Shown here in pieces: positions 46,990-58,812 of a DNA stretch of 64,000 nt. Made by a program: the position numbers and the translations under genes. The stretch is taken from positions 283,813,679 through 283,877,678 of the forward strand of contig NC_079147.1 in NCBI RefSeq assembly GCF_945859685.1, written 5' to 3'. Numbering within the stretch: position 1 is the first letter of the stretch; each line of letters begins with the position of its first letter. The notes under the pieces were generated by a model. That model was not told the DNA's origin, did not search any database, and saw nothing but the letters and a program-made list of their open reading frames with translations. The DNA is from Eupeodes corollae (lineage: Eukaryota; Arthropoda; Insecta; Diptera; Syrphidae).

Positions 46990-47194
46990 ATGATATGGGC
47001 AGTACTATGGATTCAAATTAAATGCGTCTAATTTCTTCCTTCTTCTTATAAATGAATCCGCAATGCTTTTGAGAAGAAAGATATGATCGATTGTGATCCG
47101 GAAATGTTCCCAACACCTCGTTGGAAATTGCAGTAAGCTTTGCTTATTAACTCGACGGATTCATACTTAAAATACTCCGCAGGTATCCGATTGG

Positions 47195-47656
47195 ATTATA
47201 AGAAATTATAAGAAATATTGTTTTTAACATTCAGTAAAAACATTGAGAAAAATGTGAAAATAAAAAACCTAATACAAATTTAATAAAAGTAAAAAAATTG
47301 ATTTTCCACTCAAATAACTTTGAAAAACTTTGAGACATAAATTTTAAACTTATTTTATTTTTTTAAATTCATAAAAAAATAATATCTACACTAAAAAGTA
47401 TGCAAAATCGGAAAAAAATGATGTCTCGTGAATAATAGTAAACGTTGGCTTCAGATTAATTTCATTTATCCAATTAATATTTGTTAATATAAAAAATAAA
47501 AGAAAATAAACTAAAATAGATTTTGAAATCAAACTATTTCATTATATGCAAAATATTGTTGGTTATTTTTAAATTATTAAGAATAATTCAACTGCCAACT
47601 TTTTTAACAAAAACGTAAGCCTACAAATCTTTAGAGCAAGACAAAGCGACAGACAG
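47195..47656 (+). mobile_element. AT-rich interspersed repeat, copy 4 (3' part)
   Basis: Contains the family's subrepeat phrases (AAATATTGTTTTTAACATTC, TTGATTTTCCACTCAAATAA) and the terminal AAGCCTACAAATCTTTAGAG and CAAAGCGACAGACAG. It ends at about 47656, where LINE linker coding on the opposite strand begins. The left part is missing. Confidence 0.5.
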
Positions 47657-47659
47657 CCC

Positions 47660-47960
47660 CTTTTTTTGGAACACAAGGTCTTATAAAAAATGTTTCCTTG
47701 AAGATACTGTCTTTTAAAGTGCTTGAGGGACGAAAAGATTTTAACCATCGAAATGATAATTTTCTGGCCTTTTTACACTCTAGATCAAACCAAGGCGCTA
47801 GAAAGCTATCTTCTGTTTTTCTAATGCTGCACAACATTCTCAGATATGATGCTTTCATGATCTCTTTTAACTGACTCAGGAAATGTAAAATGTAAAAAAT
47901 ATTTGTAAACTTAAACAAAAAAATTAAAAACGCTCTAACAAATTTCAAATACAAAGGGGA
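47660..47960 (-). pseudogene. LINE fragment between endonuclease and RT
   Basis: The minus frame includes DSFLAPWFDLECKKARKLSF and RWLKSFRPSSTLKDSIFKE. The PWFD-x-EC motif is typical of the linker after the endonuclease in CR1/Jockey-type LINEs. No other part of the element is next to it. Confidence 0.5.
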
Positions 47961-49019
47961 TTGCTCATTTTATAAGGGACCTCCGGCCCGGAGTGTACAC
48001 TAATGAATTTGGTATCAAATTAAAAGGTGTTCTAAGCCGGATATATTTGCAAAAATATTTTGTCGATAACTCATGGGAGATCCGAGATATTTGAGATTGA
48101 AGTTCGAAATGTCCAACCATTTAAAATCAGCACTTTTTCGACATAAATGCTAATATCTTTGGATATAGAAAAGCTAGGAAAATCAAAAAGATATTAAAAT
48201 AAAGGTGTCAAAAATATCTTTCAAATGAAACTAAAATTACATTTCTATGATTTATATATTTTGAGTTATTTTTAATCAAACCTTTTAATAACAGCATTTT
48301 GTAGGCAAACTTTTGTACAGTAATATCTTTTAAAAATCAATGATGATATTAATTTTTTTTTGGCACCAATAATTAGCTTAGTTCACAACCTTTATTTTCA
48401 TATATAATTTTTTAAGGTTTCTTCAACAGTTTATTCATTTTACCAATAATAATTCAAAAATATGCTCCCAAAATACACAAAAAATCTTATACCGAACACT
48501 AAAATAAAAATAGTTCTTACGAGTATAGTAATAGTGGAAATAATAAATAATTCTTATTAAAGTTGTGGAAATATAAGAATAAAAAAATGAAGTTGTTATC
48601 ACAATATCGACAAAACAAAACTAAATTAATTCAAAGAAAAATAATAAATAATTATGAACTAAATAATAATTCAAAGAAAAATAAATAATTTTAATGGCAA
48701 TGGATTTGGCAAAACATAATTCTAATCTGAATCATAGGTCACTAAAAGGTCTCATACCTTGCCCAACGTAAAAACCATATTATGGTCATAACATGAGCAC
48801 AGCATCCAACCGTTCTTCGACCTACTAGGCAATTGCAATAATATTTTTCAAACGCTTCTCTGCCCTGTTGATAATTATTACATAAAATGTAAACAAAATA
48901 TACTCTCCGGCTTATATGCCTGTTTTGAATCCTACCACGTAATAATTTAGCATATCTTGTAGAGGGTAAACCTACAAGTTTTTTTAAACAATTTTTTTTT
49001 CAGGTACAGACGCTTTGAA
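47961..49019. other. Gene-free AT-rich DNA
   Basis: No supported coding sequence; some phrases resemble ancient AT-rich repeats. Confidence 0.55.
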
Positions 49020-50736
49020 TTCGTGAGGAAGTTCGTGCGACCCAGTCGTGCTTTAATGAGCCTATCATATTTCGTCGTTACAGTCACACATCAGAAGAAG
49101 AGAGCTGTGATTCTGAAAACTAAGAGCACTATCGTCACCGAAACAATGTATTGGATTAGAAGTTCTAGACAGGATAGAGAAAGAGTGTTTGAAATAGAAC
49201 AGAGCCCTGGGGCACACCAGCATTTATTTTGTGGTTTTCAGAGTTGAATCCATTCAATACATCTTGTATTGAACTATTCGAAAGGTAATTACTAATCCAA
49301 TGAAGCAGGGATTCATGAAAACCGAAAGCACTCATTCTCGATAAGAGAGCCTGATACCAAACCTTATCTAATGCTTTTGAAATATCAGTGCAATAATCTT
49401 ACTTTCTCCAAAACGATGTAAAGATTTCCTCCACTGTTCGGTGAGAAGAACCATGAGATCACCAGTGGACCTATTGCTACAAAAGTCGTATTGGCGGTCA
49501 TTAAATAGCTTTCGATCTTCAAGATATTTCTTGAGCTGATAATAAATCAGCATTTAAATGACCTTGGAAAGAAGGGGCGTAAGTGCAATCGGTCGGTAAT
49601 AAGAGGGTTGCTCGAAACGGGAAGTGAGGAGAAGGACAGATGAAAAAGCTTACGAAGTGGTCTTGCAAGCGTTATGGAACAACTCTTCAGAACAATAGTG
49701 GGGATACCATCTGGACCAGCGGATTTATGAATTTTGGATCTTTAAACACTCTTACCACAGTACGAGTGCGAAAAAATATTGGTAACATAGAATCACTAAC
49801 TTGCTTAAGTACAGACGGAGTCGTAACACTCACTGGCAGCGTTGAATTGGCGGCGAGATGTCTAGCTTTCTCTAAAGAGCTAACACATAAAGTATCATTG
49901 ACAACGAGCGTAGGAACCGAGAAAAAGGAAGAATTCTTCATATTTTTTGCAAATGACCAAAACTTTGTACAGTCTTTGGGACATTACAGTATTTTTTGCC
50001 GTAATTTTTGGTCATGTAAATTTGGTCAGTCGAATATTTGCGTTGCAGATCTTCTAGGTTGCTTCAACTTCGGGTTGGTCCCCGTGAAATAGCTATAACT
50101 CCAACCTATGAACTTGGTAGTAGCAAACACAAGTTGTTGTTGTTTCATTCTAAATATTCAATTGTAAATTCGGCAAGCAGCTGCCTTAAACTATGCGTAT
50201 AAAATTTCATACAAAAATCAACTTATTTCGGTTTTCCTCGGTTGGATTGCCTTTAAAACAACGGATACTTACCTTTTTGACCCTATTATAACCACTTTAC
50301 AGCTCGCACAGAACCATGCGTTTTCTTTAGCTATCATGCCTTAACTCCTTTTCGGGATAAAAGTTCTCATTCCCAGAAGAATAAAATTTGTAATCATATC
50401 AGTGCTGGCGTCAACGTCACTATCGAGGAAGCAAAGTTAGCAGTTTAGGATCCTAAAATAATTATTAAGACCGGCACAGTTGGCTTTCTCGTATTGCCAA
50501 ACGGTTCTCTTAGGAGCTCTTTCTTTAACTGGAGAGTTTTTACACGAGAAATTTGCTGATATGACACAATGGTCAGATGTGCCTAGAGGAGATAAACTAA
50601 AAGTGTACTTACCAGGGTCAGAGGTAAGAAACAAGTCAAGAGTGTTTTCTTCGCGACCTACCACGTCCGATATTCGAGTGGGCTTGTTGACCACCTGAGT
50701 TAGTTGGTTCAACTCAGCGAAGTTCTCAGCACACAC
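49020..50736 (-). pseudogene. CR1-like ORF2 remnants (endonuclease end and RT)
   Basis: From 50736: LNQLTQVVNKPTRISDVVGR, ENTLDLFLTSDPGKYTFSL and GTSDHCVIS (the catalytic SDH of the endonuclease). At 49941-49687 the linker reads VVNDTLCVSSLEKARHLAAN and ANSTLPVSVTTPSVLKQV. At 49553-49368 RT block LKKYLEDRKLFNDRQYDF with NRSTGDLMVLLTEQW. In another frame near 49360-49290 comes ALDKVWYQALLSRMSAFGFH. At about 49165-49130 the catalytic box is FGDD instead of FADD. Several frameshifts make it inactive. Confidence 0.75.
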
Positions 50737-50930
50737 TCCTTCGGATGTTGTCTGGTCCGAATGTTGAAGTCATGAAGAATTTTGTACATTGAAATCGTAC
50801 GTAATAACGATTTCAGTCCGATGATAAGACGAAACAATTCTTTTGTATGGAATCAGACAAAGCATCAAATTCACTCCGTCTAGGTTGGGGCTTCGATAAA
50901 GGAAGCAATAGTGAATGATTTGATTATTTA
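49020..50930 (-). mobile_element. CR1-like LINE, long degenerate minus copy
   Basis: Spans from the endonuclease C-terminus through the RT palm on the minus strand, the same family as 57240-58812. Shared protein phrases include NSTLP (linker), a QLKKYLEDRKLFNDRQY-type block, and CFGDDSALSF here against CFADDSTLSF in the plus copy. Both ends are approximate; the 3' part after the palm is missing. Confidence 0.75.
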
Positions 50931-51005
50931 GGGAAAATTGAAACCACATAAAATTGAAAAAAAAATTTGTCCGAAAACCATATTTAAATTGATATTAAAA
51001 CTACA

Positions 51006-52145
51006 ATTGTAATGGGTCCGATTTGTCAAATTGAAAATTTTGATATTTCTCGACGTTTCGAGTTCCCTAGAGTCGTACGTTCGTACGTTCGCGACGTTTT
51101 TTTCGTCGTCCATAGCTCAAGAACCAGAAGAGATATCGATTTCAAATAAATTTTGTTATACAGATAATAAGGCAGAAAGATGCAGAAAGGGCGCTCAAGA
51201 AAATTGCGTGGGTTGTTTTTTTACCATAGCAGTTTGAAAAAAGTTGAAAATGTTGGTTAACCCTAAATATCTTACGAACCAAAAACTCTAGAGTCTTGAA
51301 TTAAATTTTATATAATATATTGTAACGTGATATCAAAGAAGTATATTTTTTGAAAAAATCCATTTAACGTTTTTTTTATAAATAAAAAAAACTAAAAAAA
51401 AATTTGTCACCTCCAAAATTTTACGACTAAAATATGACTTCGTCTCCAAAAAAATTTTGTGCAACGAATAATAGTGTTTTTGACATCTGATAAAATTTTG
51501 AGAAAAATCGAATTGACAGTTCTTTTTATAAAAAATAAAAATCTAAAAAAACATTACTCAAAGTTGGTAAAAATTGAATATCGATTCAAATATCTTTTCA
51601 AAAACTTAAAATGTAGGCTTCAAACTGACTTGATCTTATAAGAAATATTGTTTTCAACATTCAGAAAAATGTTGAAGAAAATCGGATTGACAGTTTTTTT
51701 TACAAAAAATAAAAACCTATGTCGTTTCAAAAGTTGAAGATATTGGCTTTAAACTACTTTTAACTTTCAAAAAATATTGTTGTTAACATTCAGTAAAATT
51801 TTGAAAAAATCGAATTGACAGTTTTTTTTACACAAAATAAAACTCTAAAAAAAAAAAAAAAAACTAAAACTTGGTAAAAATTTACTTTCGACTCAAATAG
51901 CTTTTCAAAAATTAAAAATATTGGCTTCAAACTTATTTCACAAAAAATATTGTTTTCGATATTCAGTAATTTTATATAAAAATCCAACAGTCCGTTTTTT
52001 TTCATAAAAAATAAAATCTACAAAAAATAGTACGCAAATTTGGTAAAAATTGATACGAGTACATATAGAAAAACTTTTAAGCAAGACAAATCGACAGACG
52101 GGATGGGAAGTTGAGTGTGGGTCGCATCCCAGCCTCTTTTTTTAT
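51006..52145 (+). mobile_element. AT-rich interspersed repeat, copy 3 (most complete)
   Basis: The only copy with both ends and no large insertion, about 1.14 kb. The left end is ATTGTAATGGGTCCGATTTG (51006). The right end is GACAGACGGGATGGGAAGTT then GTGGGTCGCATCCCAGCCTC and a T run (to about 52145). Between 51480 and 52030 a unit of about 120-190 bp recurs about four times, each starting near GAATTGACAGTTTTTTTTA (51511, 51687, 51813 and a weaker one near 51985). No ORF of interest. Confidence 0.65.
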
Positions 52146-54836
52146 TTAGATTGTAAATTTAGCTTTATAAGAGGTTTCGAATGCACAGTGACTAAAAAAC
52201 ACAAACTAGAGCTGGCGACGAGATAAGAAAAGCATTGATCTTGGTCTGATCACAGTCTTCTCTCGAGGAACCAAAACGAGAAGAGGTGGTACAGCAAGAC
52301 CTAAGCCTCTTGCGTGTGTCAGTTTTCGTGTCGTTGTCCTTATGCAACAAACTATATGGACCCCTAATCATAACTTACATTTTCTGAATATCAAAACCTT
52401 TAAACTCTTAAAACGTTCCTTTTCAGATCAACAACTTATGTAACAATTCCTTAGGGGCAAAAATACAAAATGTTGGTAAATTTTTAATTAATCAAGATAG
52501 CAGCCGTCTTGGAATTCGAAAGTCTCGTGGCCAGCCCTACTTATAATTTTCGTGCATAATAAAAACAAAAACATTAATCTTCCCGAATTAAAATCACATA
52601 CCCCTTAAAATAGTTAAGGGCTCTTTATAAAAACTATACACCAAATGGTAGTTATTGCCCTTTAGAGTGTTGTTGTGAAGTTGTAAAATTGAAAAATTGT
52701 GATCATTAAAATTGGACACAGCTTTTGAAGAATAGAAAAATCAGTGAGAGGGTGTTTTATTTTCCGATTGAATAGTTTCATCTCAGAGGGGTTGTTCTTG
52801 TCTACTTGTGCGAATATACACGCAAATTGTTAAGGGAAATGGCCAGAACAACCAGTAGCTTATTCTTTTCCTTATGGACATCTTTATTATGGAATTCTCT
52901 TTGATTTCAACAATGCTCTTGTGCTATGCTTTATGCTTTCTTTCCTTGTATTTGTTCATTCAGAAATGAATAAAAAACAACTCATTCTTCTAATATCCTG
53001 CTGCAAGCTCCAGTCCTTGCTGCTTGTCAAATGATAAAAACGTGTCCTTTCCATGCACATTCAGTTAGCCAACCACCCAACAAACATTTTACACAACAAA
53101 AGTAGGGTGTTGTGCATTCGTGCATTACACGACGCAGATTGTTTGTTTTTTATACTTGGCATGCAATGTTCATTGGGTAAATTGTTTTTCCTTAACTGGG
53201 CAGGATACAGGACCTAAGAGTCAGAGCGCACCTTACTGCACGACACGTTCAATATATTTTCTAAGGATCCATTTATATCACATGTTGGGTTGGGGTTGAT
53301 TTTTTCGAAGATCGACGAGCGACTGTGGGTGGAATGGGGGATGAATCGGAGTTTTTGAGACAGGGTGAAGTTTGACAGTAGTTACATAGTGTTACCACCT
53401 ACGTGCATTTAATGTAATGTATGTTGCGTTCAAAGTTGTTGCTTCTTTTTAACTGACTTCTATACAGGGCTAACCTATAGTGAGTTCGGTTTAAGTTGAA
53501 TTCAAAAGGGTGACTTTATGTGAGAAAGTGTGTGTTGTGTGTTTTGTTTGATTATATCGATTCGTGATTGTTGCAATACTCAAAATAATTACGAAATGGG
53601 AAGCAACACATATACACTCTTTTGAAAAGCAAAGTTCCGTTTTCATTATGTTGCTGTGTTGTAAGTTCGTAAACTATACTACTATACTGGGCGTTTGGGT
53701 TTTTTGAGGGGTTGCGATTGTAAGGAAATTACGATTCCTTTTTTTTTGTGATGTTTTGAGATCCTGGTTGGGGTTTTGTTTATGCATTGCACGTACTATG
53801 GATTATAGGGGTAAACCTACATACTCGTTTTAGAGAATCTAGATTGTGGGTTGGGATTGATATGTGATGGGAGTCATAAGGTGGTGCATGCGAGTGTTTC
53901 GTTTTTCGTATAGTTTTTGAACTAATGAAGTGAACGGAAGTACACTCCATAGAGCGATGATGTTTATGCATGGATGAATAGAAAGAGAGAGAGAAAGATT
54001 AAAAGAAAGTGGATCAATATAAATTTAAATATCGCATGGCTCTAAGTAATCAAAGGTTTTGATTGGAACTCAACTTACTAATATACCTATAGTGCCTTAA
54101 GAAAAATTACATATATATAATTGGAATGAAATGTTTAAATATACCGACCTGTTATAGGGTATGCGTTTATAAGCTTATATGTTATTTCGACACATGAAGG
54201 TGTATGTTGCATGCTGAGCTCTAAGAATATTGTTGCACTAGTTTATGTTTTAAACTAAAGACTGCATTTTAATCTTAAAAATTTTTGGTTGTTAGAATAT
54301 CGAAACCTTCAAACCACTTTTTCAATACAAAAAACATTATACATATTTACAATATTTTTCTTAAAAGTATGATAATTTAACTTTTGTTAAAACTTTCGTT
54401 AATTGTTGGAAAATTTGCTTCAATAGAATTTTTCCTTTAATTTAAGTGTAAAAGAGGCTGGGAACCACAATGATAACTTCTTATTTGTGCCCAGCAGTCA
54501 ATATTAACAAAACTTTAATACATTTTTAATGACAACATTTTCTGTAAGATAGACAATATTTCATATTAATTCCTAACTTTTTTCCTAAGATAAAAAATAA
54601 ATTAAGTGGCGCAGCAGTGCTTAGAGAACCAGGGCCTAGTGACTTACAACTCTTAACCATTCCTGTGTGCGAGTAATTGCAAGGATGAAGGGACATACAG
54701 TTTATATGCCAAATCATAACGGATAACTTGAGAAAGCACTTTTTCATTACAAGGATTACTCTTGGAGAATTTGTCAATTCCTTATGTGGCATTGGCAGGG
54801 ATAGAACTCAAGACCTCTTGCATGACAGTCCAACGC
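52146..54836. other. Gene-free DNA; possible repeat end at 54447-54510
   Basis: Largely unique-looking intergenic DNA. At about 54447-54510 AAAAGAGGCTGGGAACCACA followed by ATGATAACTTCTTAT resembles the inverted terminus at 31635, so a decayed remnant of the AT-rich repeat may start here. No coding evidence. Confidence 0.5.
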
Positions 54837-55436
54837 CATTCATTTTTATTTATTCAATCTTAAACCTATCTTAAAGCTAGACAAAAATTCATAAAACTAG
54901 CTTAATTATCCATAACTTACAACTAACTTAATGGTCTCATACGTACACTCTAAGTTAAACTATAATACTAACTACTAATGCCTTTCGGCTCTAAGATCTA
55001 TTTGACTTCAATTTATATTTCATTTATTTCTGTATTTATTAGAACATTTAAAAAAAAAAACTAAAATCAAGATTTTTTTTTTTTATTTTTACTTAAAAAC
55101 GACTTAAAATAAGGTCCTTAAAATAAAACTTAAAACTAACTTAAACTACCTAATATAACTATAAACTACTTAAAACTAGAACAACCACAGCACCAAATCT
55201 AAATATCTAACATTTTTGTTTTTCATATTTTGTTGTCTTTTTTTTATTTTATTTTTTTTTTGTATTATTTTTTGTATTTTTTTTTTCTTTTTCTTTTTGT
55301 GCCACCATGCCTATTCTACTTAAAACTAAACCCCTAAAATATAAAACAAGTATGTAAGCCGGCCAAGGCTTAAAACCCCATCCTGACTACCCACTATCAA
55401 GTGCCGATTTAAGCCACCAAAACTGGTTCTCCTGCT
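54837..55436 (-). other. A-rich LINE 3' trailer(s), minus strand
   Basis: On the minus strand this follows the end of the LINE coding at 55437 and consists of A-rich sequence with many TTAAGTTT/AAACTTAA words, ending in GAATAAATAAAAATGAATGG. It looks like 3' UTR plus poly(A)-like tail, perhaps of two stacked elements (about 55010 and 54837). Confidence 0.4.
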
Positions 55437-55943
55437 TCACCCTATCAGTTCGGTCCCGTTCGGACACAGCAATACTGAACCGAAGGAGCTCTGCTCCGTC
55501 TTGTGGCATGACGTCCCGATTGTATGGGAGTCGCCTATCCACGGTTCTTCGTCTGACGTGGTATAGCTTAACGGAACGGCCAATCTATCCTGTATCAGAC
55601 CGCATTTGTCTAAAAAGAGGAATGCCTCTGGTGGAATGAACCCGCTCAAGCGTGCACTTTCAAAATACTCGTCGTGCGGATAGAACGCCCCGAAAATTAA
55701 ATTTTTGGTCGAAGACATAGCTCTAGCAATGTGACCTCGAATGAGTTTTATCACGAAACTGTCAATTCTGTTGATTCGAGCCCCGTTGTATAAAACCTCG
55801 TTGGAATAGTAATGCACATAAGAAGATTCGTCTGTTCGATATAAGCCGGTACAGCATCGTAAACACTGCCGCTCGAACACCCGAAACTTCTCCATCTGGG
55901 AAGGGTCAACGATGAACCACACAGGACAACCATAAACGATCAT
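55437..55943 (-). pseudogene. LINE copy D: C-terminal domain
   Basis: A 168-codon frame reads MIVYGCPVWFIVDPSQMEKF, the RT thumb Y-G-x-x-V-W motif, then RQCLRCCTGLYRTDESSYVH and INRIDSFVIKLIRGHIARAM. This is the usual downstream region of this LINE family, up to a stop at about 55437. It is open throughout, so decay here is slight. Confidence 0.75.
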
Positions 55944-55987
55944 CGGCCGTATGGGGTCAAGCCAACTGCTAAAAAACTGCCGTTTCG

Positions 55988-56362
55988 TCAGAGCGAAGGC
56001 TCCTCGAAATATAAATACTGATCTAACCAGATACCGAGGTACTTCACTACACTCTTGCTCGCTAATGGCTGCCCGTGAAGGTCAACGATGACCATCTTGC
56101 GCCAATTCTTGCACGTATCCCTCGTGGCCCTAGCTAACGGAGTATGGAACAAAATTGTCTCTGACTTCTGGACATTTATTTTCAGTTTCCAGTCGTCGCA
56201 ATATCGCTGAATCTTGTCGAAATCACGCTGCAAGAGAATTCTAATAGCCTCAATCTTTCGGGCCGTTCTGTACGCAATTAGATCGTCGGCGTACGCAATT
56301 GCCTTTGTAACACTACCTATCAGATCGCTGGTGTAAATGCTGAAGAGAATCGACAAATTCAC
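55988..56362 (-). pseudogene. LINE copy D: RT palm
   Basis: A 124-codon frame holds ILFSIYTSDLIGSVTKAIAY and AYADDLIAYRTARKIEAIRI (catalytic YADD). It continues with QRYCDDWKLKINVQKSETIL and VKYLGIWLDQYLYF (thumb). The motifs are intact, but the frame breaks upstream and again near 55985. Confidence 0.8.
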
Positions 56363-56709
56363 CGCTCCCTATTGAAGACCGTATTAAATTTAGAATGCTG
56401 TGGTAGAAGTTACATTGCCACTTTTGACTACAAACTTTCTACCGTTTAGCATGCCAAGTCTGCTTAGTTTGAGCTAAAGACCGTCTGACCATACGGTGTC
56501 AGAAATTTGTTTGGAGTTGTCCTTTCCCTTTTTCGGGAGAGAATGAACCACAGCGGTCTTCCAATGCACTGGATAATATGCATTACTCAGTGCATGTCGA
56601 TTGCCTCCATCGGTAAATGTCTTAGTACAACGTTCGATATAGCATCGATACCTGCTGACTTTTTATTTTTTATTGATTTGAAGATGAGCTAAAACTCAAC
56701 TTTCGTCAC

Positions 56710-57078
56710 TTACAGTGGACTTGCTTCCGTTTGCTTGGCGATTATGGCATTTGCCAAGGAATCGTCATTGAACCGCTTGAAACCGCGGTTCTTAGATCGC
56801 CATTGTGTCATATCATTTCGGAGGTAAAAGTGATTAAGTAAGGCTCTGTTTTCCAGGTCGTGGTTGGGGCGAATGCTAACATTCACCTTGTACACTTGCT
56901 GGAAAGCAGCTCCCACCGCCTCCACTTTTTCCTTCGGATCTTCAATTATGTACAAGTCATCGTCAAAGATGGCTTCCTCTGGATCTATTTGCGCTGTCAT
57001 GAGTACGTCTCTGTTCTCTTCGGTTCTTTGGAGTTTCAGACTAGGAAGGTCATTACAGTCCAACGCACTAACTATCAT
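56710..57078 (-). pseudogene. LINE copy D: linker before the RT
   Basis: A 122-codon frame contains MTAQIDPEEAIFDDDLYII, KVEAVGAAFQQVYKVNVSI, LLNHFYLRND and FKRFNDDSLANAIIAKQTEA. The region matches the segment between endonuclease and RT in this LINE family; FNDDSLANAII recurs at 32940. No catalytic motif. Confidence 0.65.
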
Positions 57079-57465
57079 ACCAATTCTGAAGACCTTGAAA
57101 CATTGATAAAGTTGTTATCGGCTTATAAAACATATTGTTTTACAAAATGAGCAGAAAGTAAGGTTTGAAGTTTGAAAAAAAAAATGAAATGTCCCTAAGG
57201 TAGTAAACATTTTTGGACATTTGTAAAAAATGTGCGTAACACTATGTCTTCATCGGTTTTGACGCTCGTTTTTAATGACACTCCCTATGTTAGCTCGATT
57301 GATAAAGACAATTTGCTTGCAGCACAGTTTGCTGTTAATTCGACGCTGCCAATGAGTGACATGGAACGAATCTTCTTTCGTCTACACGTTCAGTTACTAA
57401 AGAGTACTTAAAAATCTTGACATTCACAAATCCGCTAGCCCGGAAGTATCCTCACTGTTGTTCTG

Positions 57466-58100
57466 ATGACGCCCCTTCTTTCCAAGGTCATGGAAAAGCT
57501 GATCGATTTTCAGCTTAAGAAGTATATTGAAGAACGGAAGCTTCTTAATGACCCGCAGTATGGCTTTCGTAACAAAAGGTCCACTGGTGATCTCAAGATT
57601 TATCTCAATGGACAGTGGAATAAATCTTTACATCGTTTTGGAGGAATTAAGCACTTGATACTTCAAAAGCCTTTGATAAAGTTTTTCATCAAGCTCTATT
57701 ATCGAAAATGCAAGCTTTTTGTATTGGTGAATCCCTTCTTCGTTGGATTAGAAATTACCTTTTGGACCTTTCAATTCAAGTAGTATTTCAAATAGATATT
57801 CATAAAATAAACGCTGGTGTTCCGCAGGGCTCCGTTTTGTCTCCGACACTTTTCCTTATAATTATAAATGATCTTTTGTCTGAATCTTCTAACCCACTTA
57901 ATTGTTTCGCTGATGACAGTACCCTCAGTTTCTCATATTCGTTTTTAGATGCTCATCCATATGCTTCGGATGTGAATTACCAATGGCAGAGTGTGATAAG
58001 CTCATTAAGTTCTGATCTTGACAGCATTATCCAATGGGGAATCAAAATCCGTGTAGAATTTAATACTTCGAAAATTCAATGCTGTCAACTGTGGCAATAG
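57466..58100 (+). pseudogene. CR1-like RT, frameshifted
   Basis: Two overlapping frames. The first, 57466-57783, has LLSKVMEKLIDFQLKKYIEE and PQYGFRNKRSTGDLKIYLNG. The second, 57708-58100, has SLLRWIRNYLLDLSIQVVF, INAGVPQGSVLSPTLFLIII, NPLNCFADDSTLSFSYS (catalytic FADD) and NTSKIQCCQL. The catalytic box is intact, but motif A (KAFDKVFH) is split by the frameshift at about 57680. The frame ends at a stop at 58098. Confidence 0.8.
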
Positions 58101-58278
58101 CGTAACCCTCCCTCAATGCCACTATCCATGGATGGTACTTGCACAGAGGAGACTGAATAGCTTTCAGTCCTAGTTTCTGCATTACAAACCACTTGATGTG
58201 GAGTCATCACATATATGACATCGTCAAAAATGCTGTTAAGTGTTTAGGTTTTCTCCGAAGATGCACGAAGTGAAACTT

Positions 58279-58655
58279 TTGTATATCGAGAGCTAACGCT
58301 TTGTCTGGGTTTGTGTTCAGGAACTCTCAAGAATTTCGAGATCCTTACACACTGAAAGAAGTAATGATTTTTTGCATATTCCTCGGCATGTTACAAATTA
58401 TGGTCAAAATGAACCAGTTACTAATGCTTGTATAAATTTCAACAAGTATGCAAATGTTTTTGATCTTAATCAAAATAGAAATATTTTTAAAGCTATTATT
58501 ATGGAAAATATTGTCTAAAGTTATGTCAATCTTTTTTCTTTTTTGTATAAATTTGTATCTTGTTTATATATATTATATTTTATGATTAAGAAATATTGTA
58601 CTTAGTCTAAGAGAGTCATAATACTTATAGACGTAAAAAAATAAATAAATATATC
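58279..58655 (+). mobile_element. Nested LINE 3' end
   Basis: Reads ISRSLHTERSNDFLHIPRHV, TNYGQNEPVTNACINFNKYA and FKAIIMENIV then a stop. This C-terminal sequence is like that of many Jockey/R1-type ORFs. A short 3' UTR follows with CTTAGTCTAAGAGAG (58604-58618) and a tail GTAAAAAAATAAATAAAT. On both sides the CR1-like copy is recognisable (ends at about 58278, resumes at ATCTTGAGCACCTCCGTAAG). Confidence 0.6.
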
Positions 58656-58812
58656 TTGAGCACCTCCGTAAGGTTTCATGTCTGTCATTATTCTATCGCT
58701 ATTTTAACAGACAATGTTCTAGTAAAATAGCCTGTTGCATTCCTATGTTCCCTTCCTAGTTGCTCGCACTGAGGGTATTCATATCCGCTTGAGTGAGCGC
58801 ACAGTATAAAAA

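Larger units (their letters stand above)
55437..57110 (-). mobile_element. I/Jockey-like LINE, copy D
   Basis: Minus-strand copy of the family seen at 32438-33005, longer and with better frames. It covers a linker, RT and a C-terminal domain in several frames. Internal deletions near 56370-56500 remove the front of the RT palm. The 5' end lies near 57110, where CR1-like sequence of the opposite strand soon begins. Confidence 0.8.
57240..58812 (+). mobile_element. CR1-like LINE, plus-strand copy with an insert
   Basis: Starts in the linker (VLTLVFNDTPYVSSIDKDNL), runs through the RT and ends in a 3' UTR shared with the copy at 46040-46778 (CCGCTTGAGTGAGCG then A8 at 58804-58812). Between about 58279 and 58655 another LINE 3' end replaces about 180 bp of the element. 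Confidence 0.8.

Noticed and set aside
53780..53971. Short His/Ser-rich minus ORF
   Set aside because: Only 63 codons, no motif, unique intergenic surroundings.
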